Shown in pieces: positions 9,501-15,587 of a stretch of 16,064 bases of DNA. Below the pieces are notes generated by a model. The model did no database searches. It saw only the letters and a list, made by a program, of their open reading frames with translations, and was not told the DNA's origin. The translations under genes were made by a program, and so were the position numbers. This stretch comes from Elusimicrobiota bacterium (GTDB taxonomy: Bacteria > Elusimicrobiota > Elusimicrobia > Elusimicrobiales > UBA9959), in the NCBI GenBank assembly GCA_003500765.1, contig DNQL01000009.1, forward strand, positions 1 to 16,064, read 5' to 3'. The stretch's first letter is position 1. The number at the start of each line of letters is the position of its first letter.

Positions 9501-9630
9501 TCCCCCCCGTGCCGAAGACGCTCAGGTCGTCCTCCATGAAGAATTCGGTGCCGTTGTCGACCGCAAGGGCGGGCAGCCCGCACAGCGCCAGGACGGCAAA
9601 ATAGAAGAACCCTTTAAAGGCCTTTTTCAT
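3565..9630 (-). CDS. Giant secreted beta-roll fibre protein A with C-terminal C1q-like domain, 2021 aa
   Basis: Start at 9630 is set by AGGAG at 7-nt spacing and by a signal peptide (residues 1-23, MKKAFKGFFYFAVLALCGLPALA). The mature protein appears to contain no cysteine. Beta-roll blocks occupy residues 175-300, 798-980 and 1295-1779. Between them lie tail-spike-like linkers with motifs such as FSVGGSTF, YAIYSEDSN..TYFAGNVGI, YAQVWRDG, GNGSGLSG and SGDTMTGPL. Residues 1780-1813 close the long roll (GSFTWSDSQG...GGFWV). Residues 1887-2021 look like a C1q/TNF-type jelly roll: GGMYMVSAHVTFA, then a charged loop, LLPGSFIRLFGLQ and the last strand RLTVVKIN. That fold usually trimerises and binds ligands at fibre tips, as on BclA-type proteins. 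The gene starts 57 bp after its paralogue B, so co-transcription is likely. I infer an extracellular trimeric fibre; the ligand is unknown. Confidence 0.85.
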   Translation of the reverse strand: MKKAFKGFFYFAVLALCGLPALAVDNGTEFFMEDDLSVFGTGGTQTDPDVEIKGFTVFGSTQIVPALNIPAAPGNIFINGHVQISSGLYVVGGATFTSVQNLFFGDGTTGNLMMKDSDGSLTWVDVSAVGDNLGNHTATQALKMGSFAVNTSSSVSAAYYQVNGSTVLAVPGTFNIFAGLEAGQENTSGQMNTFVGQGAGFSNTTGSGNTYVGSNAGLYAVGGGNTALGRSALRGTAAAFGNTVVGMYAAFGASGYVSSSTLLGYNAGYALQNSTGNILIGFQAGDAITSGGSNILIGNDVDLANPLDSNKLNIGGLVLGDMSSGYVGINGNLSASTLTVQGNAFSVGGSTFAVLGGSVAIGIEPGWARLHLFGDNSENGTFLMEQVGTGSPARILASKSGGTKGAPVAVTDGEALFDIRYIGHDGGGADSDWIENAVFRGRVDGAVSEAANVVPMGFEFWTSSRTEADMNVRMSIRGDGRVQVGPPSGSRALLDVRDESAQYPYLLALGTGTVSERLLVSTSGAVGIGVAPSTQSVLEVHKSHQFTAGGEEVALGIAASAYGWGTGDMGENGDAVAGADFHASVNSDASLAYLVGIHTEVRRDDSAGGSGAGTIGKAIGLYLEELDNIDIGVGAITDTYGIYISSLTAGRQTNRPYAIYSEDSNARTYFAGNVGISSATPVAALVVSSAAGTGEKMLIVSTGTSEVFSVKGNGEVYTVGKFIGDGSMLTNLAGDGLGTHTATTTLQMGAYGINSSSAVSAAYYQIRGSTVLAVGSYGTNTGVSIGRNVGSPFVEQDNVFIGENTGWSNASGYQNTFVGTETGGYFTNQNSNTFMGARVAQYSTNGGDNSFFGSQSAGGLSASGGFDNSFFGSGTGYSNSGSRNIFVGSRAGNANTSGSKNTFVGTEAGRQTETGSANVVIGADAGYGSAGQSFSSSTLVGYYAGHTLTTGSDNILVGFQTGSALTTGSRNIIIGYALDATGPGASDEIRISTIIYGNVATGGVGIGPLNTQPQGALDVKSTATGAGYYAQVWRDGAGVIRASVTSEGYFYGNGSGLSGVAADKVSKSGDTMTGPLLLPVGTVGAPALSFVSNTDDGLYLPASGNLAFATGGVERLRISGSGRIGVGASSPAEALDIASRVQISTNAGNPDIDGFYSSGAGGVKFNSVGMTYMRVAGGGGQIGIGNNVYTSAGSPKLQVVGSMSVGINFNSKTPPSNSLIVEGRMGVGNGDPSYSLDISTISDTDSYVARLGAAGVMISTGGAIQTTGVGHGTVEGNARGVGAVDLQTRRLLGIQVASGKFSAIGGGYENIASGDGSVVAGGWTNDATANYAGVLAGYYNAATNSAAAVVAGLENTASGWGAFVGSGRGNTASGASSFIGGGGRDGSGVPAVGNRASQTFSAVVGGAYNIVSASNSFIGGGAYNTVIGTSAIVAGGENNQASGMHSFVGGGSDNQAQDGLNSVVGGKSNFAGEFYSFVGGGYSNSANTGFTSVVGGQNNVAGGYGADGAYSFIGGGQSNTISHDYGVIGGGMNNDVTSSANYSFIGGGYENTVAGVHAGVVGGWWNVANAMESFIGGGGYNTVDAQYGVIAGGRDNKMPFGYAGFIGGGELNQSTGTHAVVGGGYMNVSSGAYSAVLGGYRNTASSQSATVAGGRGNWAYSPYGFIGAGEDNKVGPTLYSIVVGGYQNQSAGANSVVGGGQLNKVYGDDAVVSGGYENVSRGYGATIAGGIFNYTNGYGAAVLGGANASAIGQYAAVIAGNNNTAKGTYSFAAGNKSSSTANGSFTWSDSQGILVENNIVDQVRFKARGGFWVSTSTVHGSAGLFLTDQNTVVIGTVTSYGARLAVVDPDPQLTGPTSYLVKVGTGPLPNMLTVSTSGVVELPRQSRVIITQGSTYLLPAAGWVQVMTAPSVEEDTQGEWVSSSFKTRTGGMYMVSAHVTFAASTSSNTVRGIGIGIDGSTPNPEFSDTRRAIGDGANPEELHSTWLIKLLPGSFIRLFGLQTTPGSINTSNQRLTVVKIN
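3568..3972 (-). other. C1q-like domain at the C-terminus of protein A
   Basis: Residues 1887-2021, about 135 aa, the usual length of a C1q domain. It has the family's spaced strands: an N-terminal segment after RVIITQG, the GGMYMVSAHVTF strand, the RGIGIGIDG strand, the LLPGSFIRLFG strand and the closing LTVVKIN. The assignment is from pattern only. A tail-fibre receptor-binding jelly roll of another family is the alternative. Confidence 0.6.
4294..5748 (-). repeat. Beta-roll block A3 (about 31 units)
   Basis: Residues 1295-1779 of protein A, 485 aa and the longest array in the window. Units of 14-16 residues follow the pattern 'SF(I/V)GGG..N', with strands alternating between FIGGG, VVGGG and VVAGG. 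A few longer units with loop insertions occur, for example the unit containing GRDGSGVPAVGNRA near 5450-5490. It is entered through RGVGAVDLQT...QVASG and closed by GSFTWSDSQG. Confidence 0.88.
6691..7239 (-). repeat. Beta-roll block A2
   Basis: Residues 798-980 of protein A. Eleven units follow the pattern 'N(T/S)FFG...G..N.SGS', ending NIIIGYALDA. Two neighbouring units share the strand NSFFGS, a sign of local unit duplication. Confidence 0.85.
8731..9108 (-). repeat. Beta-roll block A1
   Basis: Residues 175-300 of protein A. About eight units follow the pattern 'NT.VG..AG..NTTGSG', ending NILIGND. The last two units are nearly identical, in DNA and protein, to the end of block B5. Confidence 0.85.
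8752..8819. repeat. 68-bp near-identical repeat shared by genes B and A, copy in A
   Basis: Partner of 9961-10028, with two mismatches in 68 bp, while the flanking DNA has diverged more. This fits either recent gene conversion or strong local constraint. Confidence 0.9.
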
Positions 9631-9637
9631 GACAATG

Positions 9638-9642
9638 CTCCT
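9638..9642 (-). promoter_or_regulatory. Ribosome binding site of gene A, decides the start
   Basis: AGGAG stands 7 nt before the ATG at 9630, an ideal spacing. The earlier in-frame ATGs at 9657 and 9660 lie before this site and lack one of their own. Confidence 0.75.
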
Positions 9643-9687
9643 GCTTTTGTATAACATCAAAAATCACCGCTAAACCGCTCTTTACAA

Positions 9688-12600
9688 CTACTTCTTCCGT
9701 ATGCCTCCGACGAGGTCTGTGCCGGAGTAAAATTTGACCACATGATCGCCCGCGGCGTCGTTGCCCTTTACCGACAGGGCCGTCCCGGCCTGGCCGCCCA
9801 TGTTGATTCCGTGCAGGTCGGTCTGCGCGTCGCCGAACTGGGTCTCGCCGACCGTGTAGATCCCCTTGTTGGAAAGGTCGCCGAATATCGCCCCGCCGAT
9901 GTTCAGCTCATTACTCGCGGTCGGCGCGGAGGTGGTTTGATCATTGCCGATAACTATGTTGCTGCCGCCGGAGGTTATAGCGTCGCCGGCCTGGAAGCCT
10001 ATGAGGATATTGCCGGTGCTGTTCTGCAAACTGTATCCCGCATGATAACCGACCAGCGTAGAGCTGGAATAGGGTTGGCTGGCCACGCCCTGACCGGCGC
10101 CGGCCCCCAATACCGCGTTGGCCGAACCGGTATTGTTCCCGTCGCCGGCATAGAAGCCTATGAGCACGTTATTGCTGCCTGTCGTGCTGTAGTTCCCGGC
10201 CCTGTTCCCCATGAAAACATTATTGCTGCCGGTGGTGTTATAATAACCGGCATTCCCTCCCATGAAGGTGTTGGAATCGCCGCTCGTATTGCTGCGGCCG
10301 GCGAGACGCCCCACGATAGTGCTGTTTTGCCCGCCAGTATTGGCATAGCCGGCCTGATATCCTACGAAGGTATTGCCCTCGGTGCCCGTATTGCTGTAGC
10401 CGGCGTCTTCTCCCATGAAGGAGTTGTAGTTGGCCGTATTTACGCGGCCGGCGCGCAGGCCGACCCCGATGCTGCCCGTCCCAGGCAGCGTCGCCAGCAC
10501 GGTGCTGCCGTTTATCTGGTAGCGCGCGGCGGTTATGTCGCTGGAAGTGACGACGGCGAAATTCGCCATGTTCAGGCGCTGGGTGGCGATGTGGTTGCCC
10601 AAATTATCGCCGGTCATGATCTGCAGCGTGCTCAGCTTGCCGTTCGCGGTCATCGAGGCCACCACCAGCCCGGTGGAATCCCGCCAGATCTGGGCGTACT
10701 CCGTCACCAGCGTGCCGGTGGACACTATGTCCAGCCGCGCCCTGGGGTCGTTCGTGCCTATGCCGACCAGGCCGCCCTTCTTGACCAGCAGGCCCGTGCC
10801 GCCGTCGAGGAAGTTATCCCCCTGCACGCCCAGGCCGACCAGCGACGCAGTCGGCGTTTGCTTGAAGCCGAGGATGCCTGCCTCATTGACCGCGGTAGAT
10901 TTGCCCAGCTTGAGGGTAATGAAATGATTATCGCTAAGGCTCGGGTTTATGAACCAGGCGATGGGGTCGACATAGGTCGCAGCCGCGTCCCTCTGCACCA
11001 CGAGCGGCACCGTCGGAGTAGTGGTGCCTATGCCGACATTGCTGGAGGTGAGCACCGCATAATGGCCGAAGCTGGCCGTGCCGGTGGAGTTATTCACCGT
11101 GCCCGAGCCGATGGCCACGCTGGCCCAGGCATTGGCCCTGGCCCCGTAGCCCAGCGCCACGGACGAGGACGCCGCGTAGGAATACGCGCCCAGCGCCGCG
11201 CCGTAGGGCTGATTGTTCTGGGAATAGGCTCCTATGCCGACGGCATAGTCGGAATTACCGGAAGCCTCACGGCCCACACCTACGCCGGAGGCGTAGTTGC
11301 CGGAGGCGCTGTCGCCCACGCCCACGCCGGAGTCGTGATTATTGGAAGCGTATGGACCCACGCCCACACCGTAACTGTAATTGTTGTAAGCGCTCAGCCC
11401 CAAGCTCACGCCGCCGTTGAAGTTGGAGTAAGAATTGGAGCCTATGGATATGCCGTACAAGTTATTGCTCCCCCCCGTGCCGGGCGGGACTATGGCTATA
11501 CTGCCATTGAGCATGGTGATGGTAGACACGCCGGCTAGGAAGTTGCCGCCCATGTCCAACGTACCGGCCATCGTGCCGCCGGCCAGCGGCAGGGCATTGG
11601 AATCGGTGCCGCTCACCCCGGTCAAAGCGGAGCCGTCGCCGAAATAGCGCGCGGCCGAGCTGAACCCGACGATGTAGACATTGGTGGAAACAGAAAGGCC
11701 GGCGCCGACATCGACGCTGGCAGTCGGAGCTATCTTGCGGCTATCGCCGTCGAAAAGCAGCCCGGCCTCCGCGCCGGTTATGCTGATAGAGCCGTCAACC
11801 ACCTCGAACAGGGAGGAAGGCGTATCACTACCCACTCCCACTCTCCCCTCCGAGTCTATGGCCAGGCGGATATCCGCACCATCCTGGGCCTTCAGCAGAT
11901 ACCCGCCCGCGGCCACGGACTGAGGGTAGAGATGGAGCATTACCGCGTTAGTGCCTATCTGCGTCCGGTTTCCGCCGAAGTTAATAATAGAACCGGCCCC
12001 GTAGTTAAGGGAAGGGCCGTAGTAAAGGTTAGCGGATTTATCGAGGCCGAAAGTATAGCCGGCGCTAGGCTCCCATACTTTCAGCAGGTCGGTCTGGGTT
12101 CCCCACTCGTACTGTATGGTCAGCTGCGCGCTGGGCGCGGCGGTGGCTATCCCTATCGCTCCCGTTACGCTTATGGAAGAGCCGGCGGACATGAAAAGGT
12201 CCCCGGTCATGGTGTCGCCGGCCTTTAGGACCCTTGTATCGTCGGTGGCGCCGGTGACGCCGGTCAGGCCCGAGCCGTCGCCGTAGAAAACGCCGGTGGC
12301 GGTGACGCTGGCGCGAACAACGCCGTCGGAGTCGCGCCAGGCCTGCGCGTAATGGTTGGCCGTGGTGCCGGTGGAGATGATGTCCACCAGAGCCGCGTTG
12401 AGCGGCAATATCGGACTGTTGCCCACGGTGCTGCCGACCACCATGAAGCCGCCTTCGGTCTTGAACAGCGCCCGGTCGGCCGCGGCGTTCTGTATCTCAT
12501 AGCCCCTGGAATCGCTCCAGGTGAAGGAGCCGTTCGCGGTAGAAGAGGAGCGATACCCGCCGGCCCAGGAGTTCTGGCCCAGAGCGGAGTTGTAGGCGCC

Positions 12601-15561
12601 CCCTGAGACCGCCGCATACCATCCGCCGGCCACGTTATACGCGCCGCCGGAAACCGTAGCTGCATTGGCGCTCGCCTTATTATTATTGCCGCCTGAAACT
12701 GTCGAATTGCCGCCGGTGGCCTTATTTATAACGCCGCCGGCTACCGTCGCATTACTTTGGCTGGCCGCATTGGCGTAACCGCCGGACACCGTCGAATATT
12801 GAGCACTGGCCGAGTTATCAAAGCCGCCGGAAACCGTAGCTTCAGTCCCGTTGGCCGTGTTTTGCCCCCCGCCTAAAACCGTGGCGAGATAAGCACTGGC
12901 CGTGTTATTTAAGCCGCCCAGAACACCGGAATACATCCCGGACGCCGCATTATACTCGCCGCCGGAGACGACGGCGGAGGTACCGGAGACGATATTATAG
13001 CGTCCGCCGCCGACCGCGGAATTGGAGCCGCTGACGACATTGAAAATGCCGCCGGAAACCAGAGAGGCGTAGCCGCTTACGGCATTGTTCTGGCCGCCGG
13101 AGATCGTCGAATAATAATCGGAGGCGGAATTACCCTCGCCGCCCAGGACGGCGGAGCGAAGCCCGCTGGCGATATTGCTCCAGCCTCCTCCCACCACGGA
13201 AGCGGTCCCGTTGGAACTGTTCTGATAGCCGCCGCCGACAAAGGAGTAAATACTGGCGGAAGTATTTCTAAAACCTCCGGAAAGCACGGAATAACTCCCG
13301 CTGGCGACCTGGCCGGCAGCCGAGCGCACGGTCTGCAGGTCCACCGCGCCGTCGCCGCGGGCGTTGCCGGCGACCGTGCCGTGGCCAATGCCGGTGGTCT
13401 GCACCGCGCCGCCGGTGGAGATGACTATGCCCGTGGTTATAAAGTCCGAAGTGTCATTGGCCAGGTCGTCGGAAAGTATATGAAGCGGACCGGTCATAGT
13501 ATCGCCGGCCTTGAGGACCCTTGTATCGTCGGTGGCGCCGGTGACGCCGGTCAGGCCCGAGCCGTCGCCGACGAAGCGCACGGCCTGCATGGAGCCGGTC
13601 ACGCTCATGGAGCCCACGATGAGGCCGGTCGAATCGCGCCAGAGCTGGGCCATCTGCGTATTAAGCGTGCCGGTGGAGACGATGTCCAGCGCGGCCTGGG
13701 GAACTCGCGTGGAAATACCGATGGTCGCATCGTTCAGCCTGCCGAAAAGCAGCCCGCCGACATTGAGCTCGTACTGGGAGTTGGAAGCGGACGTACCCTG
13801 GAGATAGCCGATGACGATATTGTTGCCGCCAGTGACGTTCTGATACCCCGCATAGGATCCCAGGAAAGTATTGCCGGTCCCCAGGTTGGCGAGACCGCTG
13901 GCATAGCCGACCATCGTATTATTCAGGCCGGCGCTGTTCACTTTTCCGGAAGCCGAACCCACAAAGACGTTATAGGCATTCACGTTAACCTGCCCCGCCA
14001 TGGGGCCTACGGCTATGCTGCCATTGCCGGGCAGCAGCGCCATCACCGTGCTGCCGCCGATCTGGTAATAAGCGGCGTTGACGCCGTAGCCGCCGAAGCT
14101 GGCCGTGCCGGTGGAGTCATTGACGGTACCGGCGCCGATGGCGATACTGGAGTAGGCGTTGGCCCTGGCGTAAGAACCGAGAGCGGTCGCGGAAGTCGTC
14201 GCCTGCGAGTAGGCGCCGAGCGCGCTGGCGTAGTTCTTGTTATTGGCTGAATTAGCGCCCACGCCGACGCCGTAATTGGAATTGCCGGACGAGCCCTTCC
14301 CGACGCCCACGCCGAAAGCGGAGTTACCGAAAGCGCCGTCACCCACGCCGACGCCGTAGTTATAATTCTGGAAGGCGGTATTCCCCAGGCCGACGCCGCC
14401 GAGGTAATTACTGTGAGCGCTATGCCCCACGCCAAGACCGTTGGTGTAGTTATTGTAGGTATTGGAACCGATGGAGATGCCGTAGCTGATGTTGCTGCCG
14501 CCGGTGCCGGGCGGGACTATAGCGATACTGCCGTCGCGCATGGTGATGGTGGACACGCCGGAGAGGAAATTGCCGTCCATGTCGATGGCGCCCTGCATGA
14601 TGCCACCGGCCAGAGGCAGGGCGTTGGGGTCGGTGCCGGTGGCGCCGGTAACGCCGGTAAGGCCGGAGCCGTCTCCGATGAACCGGACCGCCTGCATATT
14701 CCCGGTGGCGCTCATGGAGCCGACTATGAGCCCGCCGGAATCGCGCCAGATCTGTGCGATATCCGAGGGCGTTCCTCCGGCGGAGACTATGTCCAGCCGC
14801 GCGGCCGGAGCGCCGGTCGAGATACCGACATTCCCGGTCCCGGTAACGCGCAGGCGTTCGGCGTAAGTCCCCTGGTACTGCGTCCGTAAAAGGAGGCCCC
14901 GGGCGGTGGATTCAGCCACGCCTTCGATGGAGGCGCTGTAACCGATGGAGCCCGGCACGTCCACCACGCTACCGGCGAAGTAAAGCGTGGGGGTGGATGA
15001 GAACACCCGGGCCTCTCCGAATACCTCCAGTTCGTGCGTAGGAGCGGCGACGCCTACGCCCACCATGCCGTTGACTACGACCAGAGTGGATACCCCCACG
15101 CTGAAAGCGCTTCCCTGCACCGTTATGGTGGAGGCGGTGGTAAGCTGACCGGACATAAAATCGCCGGTGCGCAGCACGGCGTCGGCGGCGTTCTCGGCGT
15201 AAGCGGCGCTGGAGGAATAAAGCGCGTAGGGCACGGAGGTGAATTTCTCGCGGGGCACGAGGTCGGTGAGATCCACTTTGACCTGCAGGTACCAGTCGTT
15301 GGCGGCCAGGTCCACGCCGGAGGGAAGCGTGAAGGTGGACTTGAACAGGCCGGTGGAAACATAGACGGACTGGAGGGCGGAGGCGTGGCAGATTCCCGCG
15401 GACGGATCGTCGCAAAGCGAGATGGTTATATCCCTGTTGCCCGTGACGGGCAGCCCGTTCTCCTTGAGCCGGCCCTGGTAGGTCATCACCTCGGGGGCGG
15501 CGGCGAAGGCGGAGCCGGCAAAAATGAAATAGGCGATGACGCCCAGGATAAAGCGCTTCAT
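9688..15561 (-). CDS. Giant secreted beta-roll fibre protein B (YadA-head-like repeats with tail-fibre-like linkers), 1957 aa
   Basis: Start chosen at 15561 because of its GGAGGA site and the signal peptide MKRFILGVIAYFIFAGSAFA (cleavage near residue 20). Residues 23-125 form an N-terminal domain opening with MTYQGRL and containing a CX7C pair, the only cysteines seen. It resembles the N-terminal domain common in secreted tail-fibre-like proteins. Beta-roll blocks follow at residues 357-495, 531-589, 751-1007, 1366-1503 and 1713-1874. They are joined by linkers carrying 'AQIWRDSTGLIVGSM', 'GDGSGLTGVTGAT', 'KAGDTMTG' and 'VGIG..P...LDIVS'. The C-terminus has an ALSVKGND...KFYSG segment and ends in IRKK. 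No YadA anchor barrel, S74 chaperone or evident T9SS signal domain is visible. Inference: a long extracellular fibre or surface-layer element, paralogous to the next gene. Prophage tail fibre is less likely because of the signal peptide and the absence of phage neighbours. Confidence 0.85.
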   Translation of the reverse strand: MKRFILGVIAYFIFAGSAFAAAPEVMTYQGRLKENGLPVTGNRDITISLCDDPSAGICHASALQSVYVSTGLFKSTFTLPSGVDLAANDWYLQVKVDLTDLVPREKFTSVPYALYSSSAAYAENAADAVLRTGDFMSGQLTTASTITVQGSAFSVGVSTLVVVNGMVGVGVAAPTHELEVFGEARVFSSTPTLYFAGSVVDVPGSIGYSASIEGVAESTARGLLLRTQYQGTYAERLRVTGTGNVGISTGAPAARLDIVSAGGTPSDIAQIWRDSGGLIVGSMSATGNMQAVRFIGDGSGLTGVTGATGTDPNALPLAGGIMQGAIDMDGNFLSGVSTITMRDGSIAIVPPGTGGSNISYGISIGSNTYNNYTNGLGVGHSAHSNYLGGVGLGNTAFQNYNYGVGVGDGAFGNSAFGVGVGKGSSGNSNYGVGVGANSANNKNYASALGAYSQATTSATALGSYARANAYSSIAIGAGTVNDSTGTASFGGYGVNAAYYQIGGSTVMALLPGNGSIAVGPMAGQVNVNAYNVFVGSASGKVNSAGLNNTMVGYASGLANLGTGNTFLGSYAGYQNVTGGNNIVIGYLQGTSASNSQYELNVGGLLFGRLNDATIGISTRVPQAALDIVSTGTLNTQMAQLWRDSTGLIVGSMSVTGSMQAVRFVGDGSGLTGVTGATDDTRVLKAGDTMTGPLHILSDDLANDTSDFITTGIVISTGGAVQTTGIGHGTVAGNARGDGAVDLQTVRSAAGQVASGSYSVLSGGFRNTSASIYSFVGGGYQNSSNGTASVVGGGWSNIASGLRSAVLGGEGNSASDYYSTISGGQNNAVSGYASLVSGGIFNVVSGSNSAVGGGRYNIVSGTSAVVSGGEYNAASGMYSGVLGGLNNTASAYLATVLGGGQNTANGTEATVSGGFDNSASAQYSTVSGGYANAASQSNATVAGGVINKATGGNSTVSGGNNNKASANAATVSGGAYNVAGGWYAAVSGGAYNSALGQNSWAGGYRSSSTANGSFTWSDSRGYEIQNAAADRALFKTEGGFMVVGSTVGNSPILPLNAALVDIISTGTTANHYAQAWRDSDGVVRASVTATGVFYGDGSGLTGVTGATDDTRVLKAGDTMTGDLFMSAGSSISVTGAIGIATAAPSAQLTIQYEWGTQTDLLKVWEPSAGYTFGLDKSANLYYGPSLNYGAGSIINFGGNRTQIGTNAVMLHLYPQSVAAGGYLLKAQDGADIRLAIDSEGRVGVGSDTPSSLFEVVDGSISITGAEAGLLFDGDSRKIAPTASVDVGAGLSVSTNVYIVGFSSAARYFGDGSALTGVSGTDSNALPLAGGTMAGTLDMGGNFLAGVSTITMLNGSIAIVPPGTGGSNNLYGISIGSNSYSNFNGGVSLGLSAYNNYSYGVGVGPYASNNHDSGVGVGDSASGNYASGVGVGREASGNSDYAVGIGAYSQNNQPYGAALGAYSYAASSSVALGYGARANAWASVAIGSGTVNNSTGTASFGHYAVLTSSNVGIGTTTPTVPLVVQRDAAATYVDPIAWFINPSLSDNHFITLKLGKSTAVNEAGILGFKQTPTASLVGLGVQGDNFLDGGTGLLVKKGGLVGIGTNDPRARLDIVSTGTLVTEYAQIWRDSTGLVVASMTANGKLSTLQIMTGDNLGNHIATQRLNMANFAVVTSSDITAARYQINGSTVLATLPGTGSIGVGLRAGRVNTANYNSFMGEDAGYSNTGTEGNTFVGYQAGYANTGGQNSTIVGRLAGRSNTSGDSNTFMGGNAGYYNTTGSNNVFMGNRAGNYSTTGSNNVLIGFYAGDGNNTGSANAVLGAGAGQGVASQPYSSSTLVGYHAGYSLQNSTGNILIGFQAGDAITSGGSNIVIGNDQTTSAPTASNELNIGGAIFGDLSNKGIYTVGETQFGDAQTDLHGINMGGQAGTALSVKGNDAAGDHVVKFYSGTDLVGGIRKK
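9940..10425 (-). repeat. Beta-roll block B5 (NTF.G..AG type)
   Basis: Residues 1713-1874 of protein B. About ten units follow the pattern 'NTFMG..AG..NTTGS'. The last units (TLVGYHAGYSLQNSTG, NILIGFQAGDAITSG) are almost the same as the end of block A1 in the next gene. Confidence 0.85.
9961..10028. repeat. 68-bp near-identical repeat shared by genes B and A, copy in B
   Basis: It matches 8752-8819 with two mismatches, in the same orientation and codon phase, with 1209 bp between copies. It encodes the NSTGNILIGFQAGDAITSGG region. Confidence 0.9.
11053..11592 (-). repeat. Duplicated module in gene B, copy 2, with beta-roll block B4
   Basis: Residues 1324-1503 of protein B. It begins LPLAGGTMAGTLDMGGNF, runs into GSIAIVPPGTGGSNN, and continues as the GVGVG-type roll (block B4, 11053-11466), ending GTVNNSTGTASFGHY. 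It is the diverged copy of 14077-14619. Confidence 0.8.
12204..12283. repeat. 80-bp direct repeat in gene B, copy 2
   Basis: Partner of 13491-13570, in the same orientation and reading frame. The two copies flank block B3 and its closing motif. Confidence 0.9.
12541..13311 (-). repeat. Beta-roll block B3 (S.V.GG..N.ASG type, about 17 units)
   Basis: Residues 751-1007 of protein B. Seventeen units of 14-16 residues follow the pattern 'ASG.YS.VSGG..N'. The array is entered through RGDGAVDLQT...QVASG (around 13310-13390) and closed by the motif GSFTWSDSRG (12500-12535). This entry and exit context is common to Hep/Hag-repeat proteins, and block A3 has the same one. Confidence 0.85.
13491..13570. 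repeat. 80-bp direct repeat in gene B, copy 1
   Basis: It matches 12204-12283 with three mismatches. The 57 bp at 13514-13570 are identical to 12227-12283. It encodes the GDGSGLTGVTGAT...LKAGDTMTG linker. The spacing of 1287 bp is a multiple of three. Confidence 0.9.
13795..13971 (-). repeat. Beta-roll block B2 (short, NTF.G..AG type)
   Basis: Residues 531-589 of protein B. Four units of the pattern 'NT.(V/L)G..(A/S)G..N..G' resemble blocks A1, A2 and B5 but form a much shorter array. It ends in NNIVIGY before a tail-fibre-like linker. Confidence 0.75.
14077..14493 (-). repeat. Beta-roll block B1 (GVGVG..A..N type)
   Basis: Residues 357-495 of protein B. About nine units of roughly 14 residues follow the pattern 'YGVGVG..A..N', with Gly-Val-Gly-Val-Gly strands and Asn at the turns. 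It then passes into ALGSYARANAYSS-type units like those of trimeric adhesin heads. Block B4 at 11053-11466 is a diverged copy. Confidence 0.8.
14077..14619 (-). repeat. Duplicated 181-aa module in gene B, copy 1
   Basis: The linker beginning LPLAGG and running through GVSTITM...GSIAIVPPGTGGSN plus block B1 recurs at 11053-11592 (180 aa). The protein match is strong across its whole length, while the DNA has drifted. This points to an older internal duplication. Confidence 0.8.
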
Positions 15562-15564
15562 ACT

Positions 15565-15570
15565 TCCTCC
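15565..15570 (-). promoter_or_regulatory. Ribosome binding site of gene B, decides the start
   Basis: GGAGGA stands 3 nt before the ATG at 15561. In-frame ATGs further upstream, at 15582 and 15591, have no such purine run before them. Starting at 15561 also places the signal peptide at the very N-terminus. Confidence 0.75.
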
Positions 15571-15587
15571 GTGTTTACGCATCGAAA

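Noticed and set aside
9643..9687. Possible sigma70-type promoter between genes B and A (TATACA-like box in an AT-rich stretch)
   Set aside because: No -35 element at a proper distance: the nearest TTGTAA-like box is about 28 nt away. The AT-rich spacer may be chance.
9742..11538. Plus-strand open frame of 598 codons opposite gene B
   Set aside because: Shadow of the repeat-bearing minus-strand gene. Its composition follows the complement of Gly/Asn/Thr codons.
3565..15561. Prophage tail-fibre module
   Set aside because: The linkers are phage-like, but both proteins carry Sec signal peptides and no baseplate, tape-measure, holin or integrase gene is present in the window.
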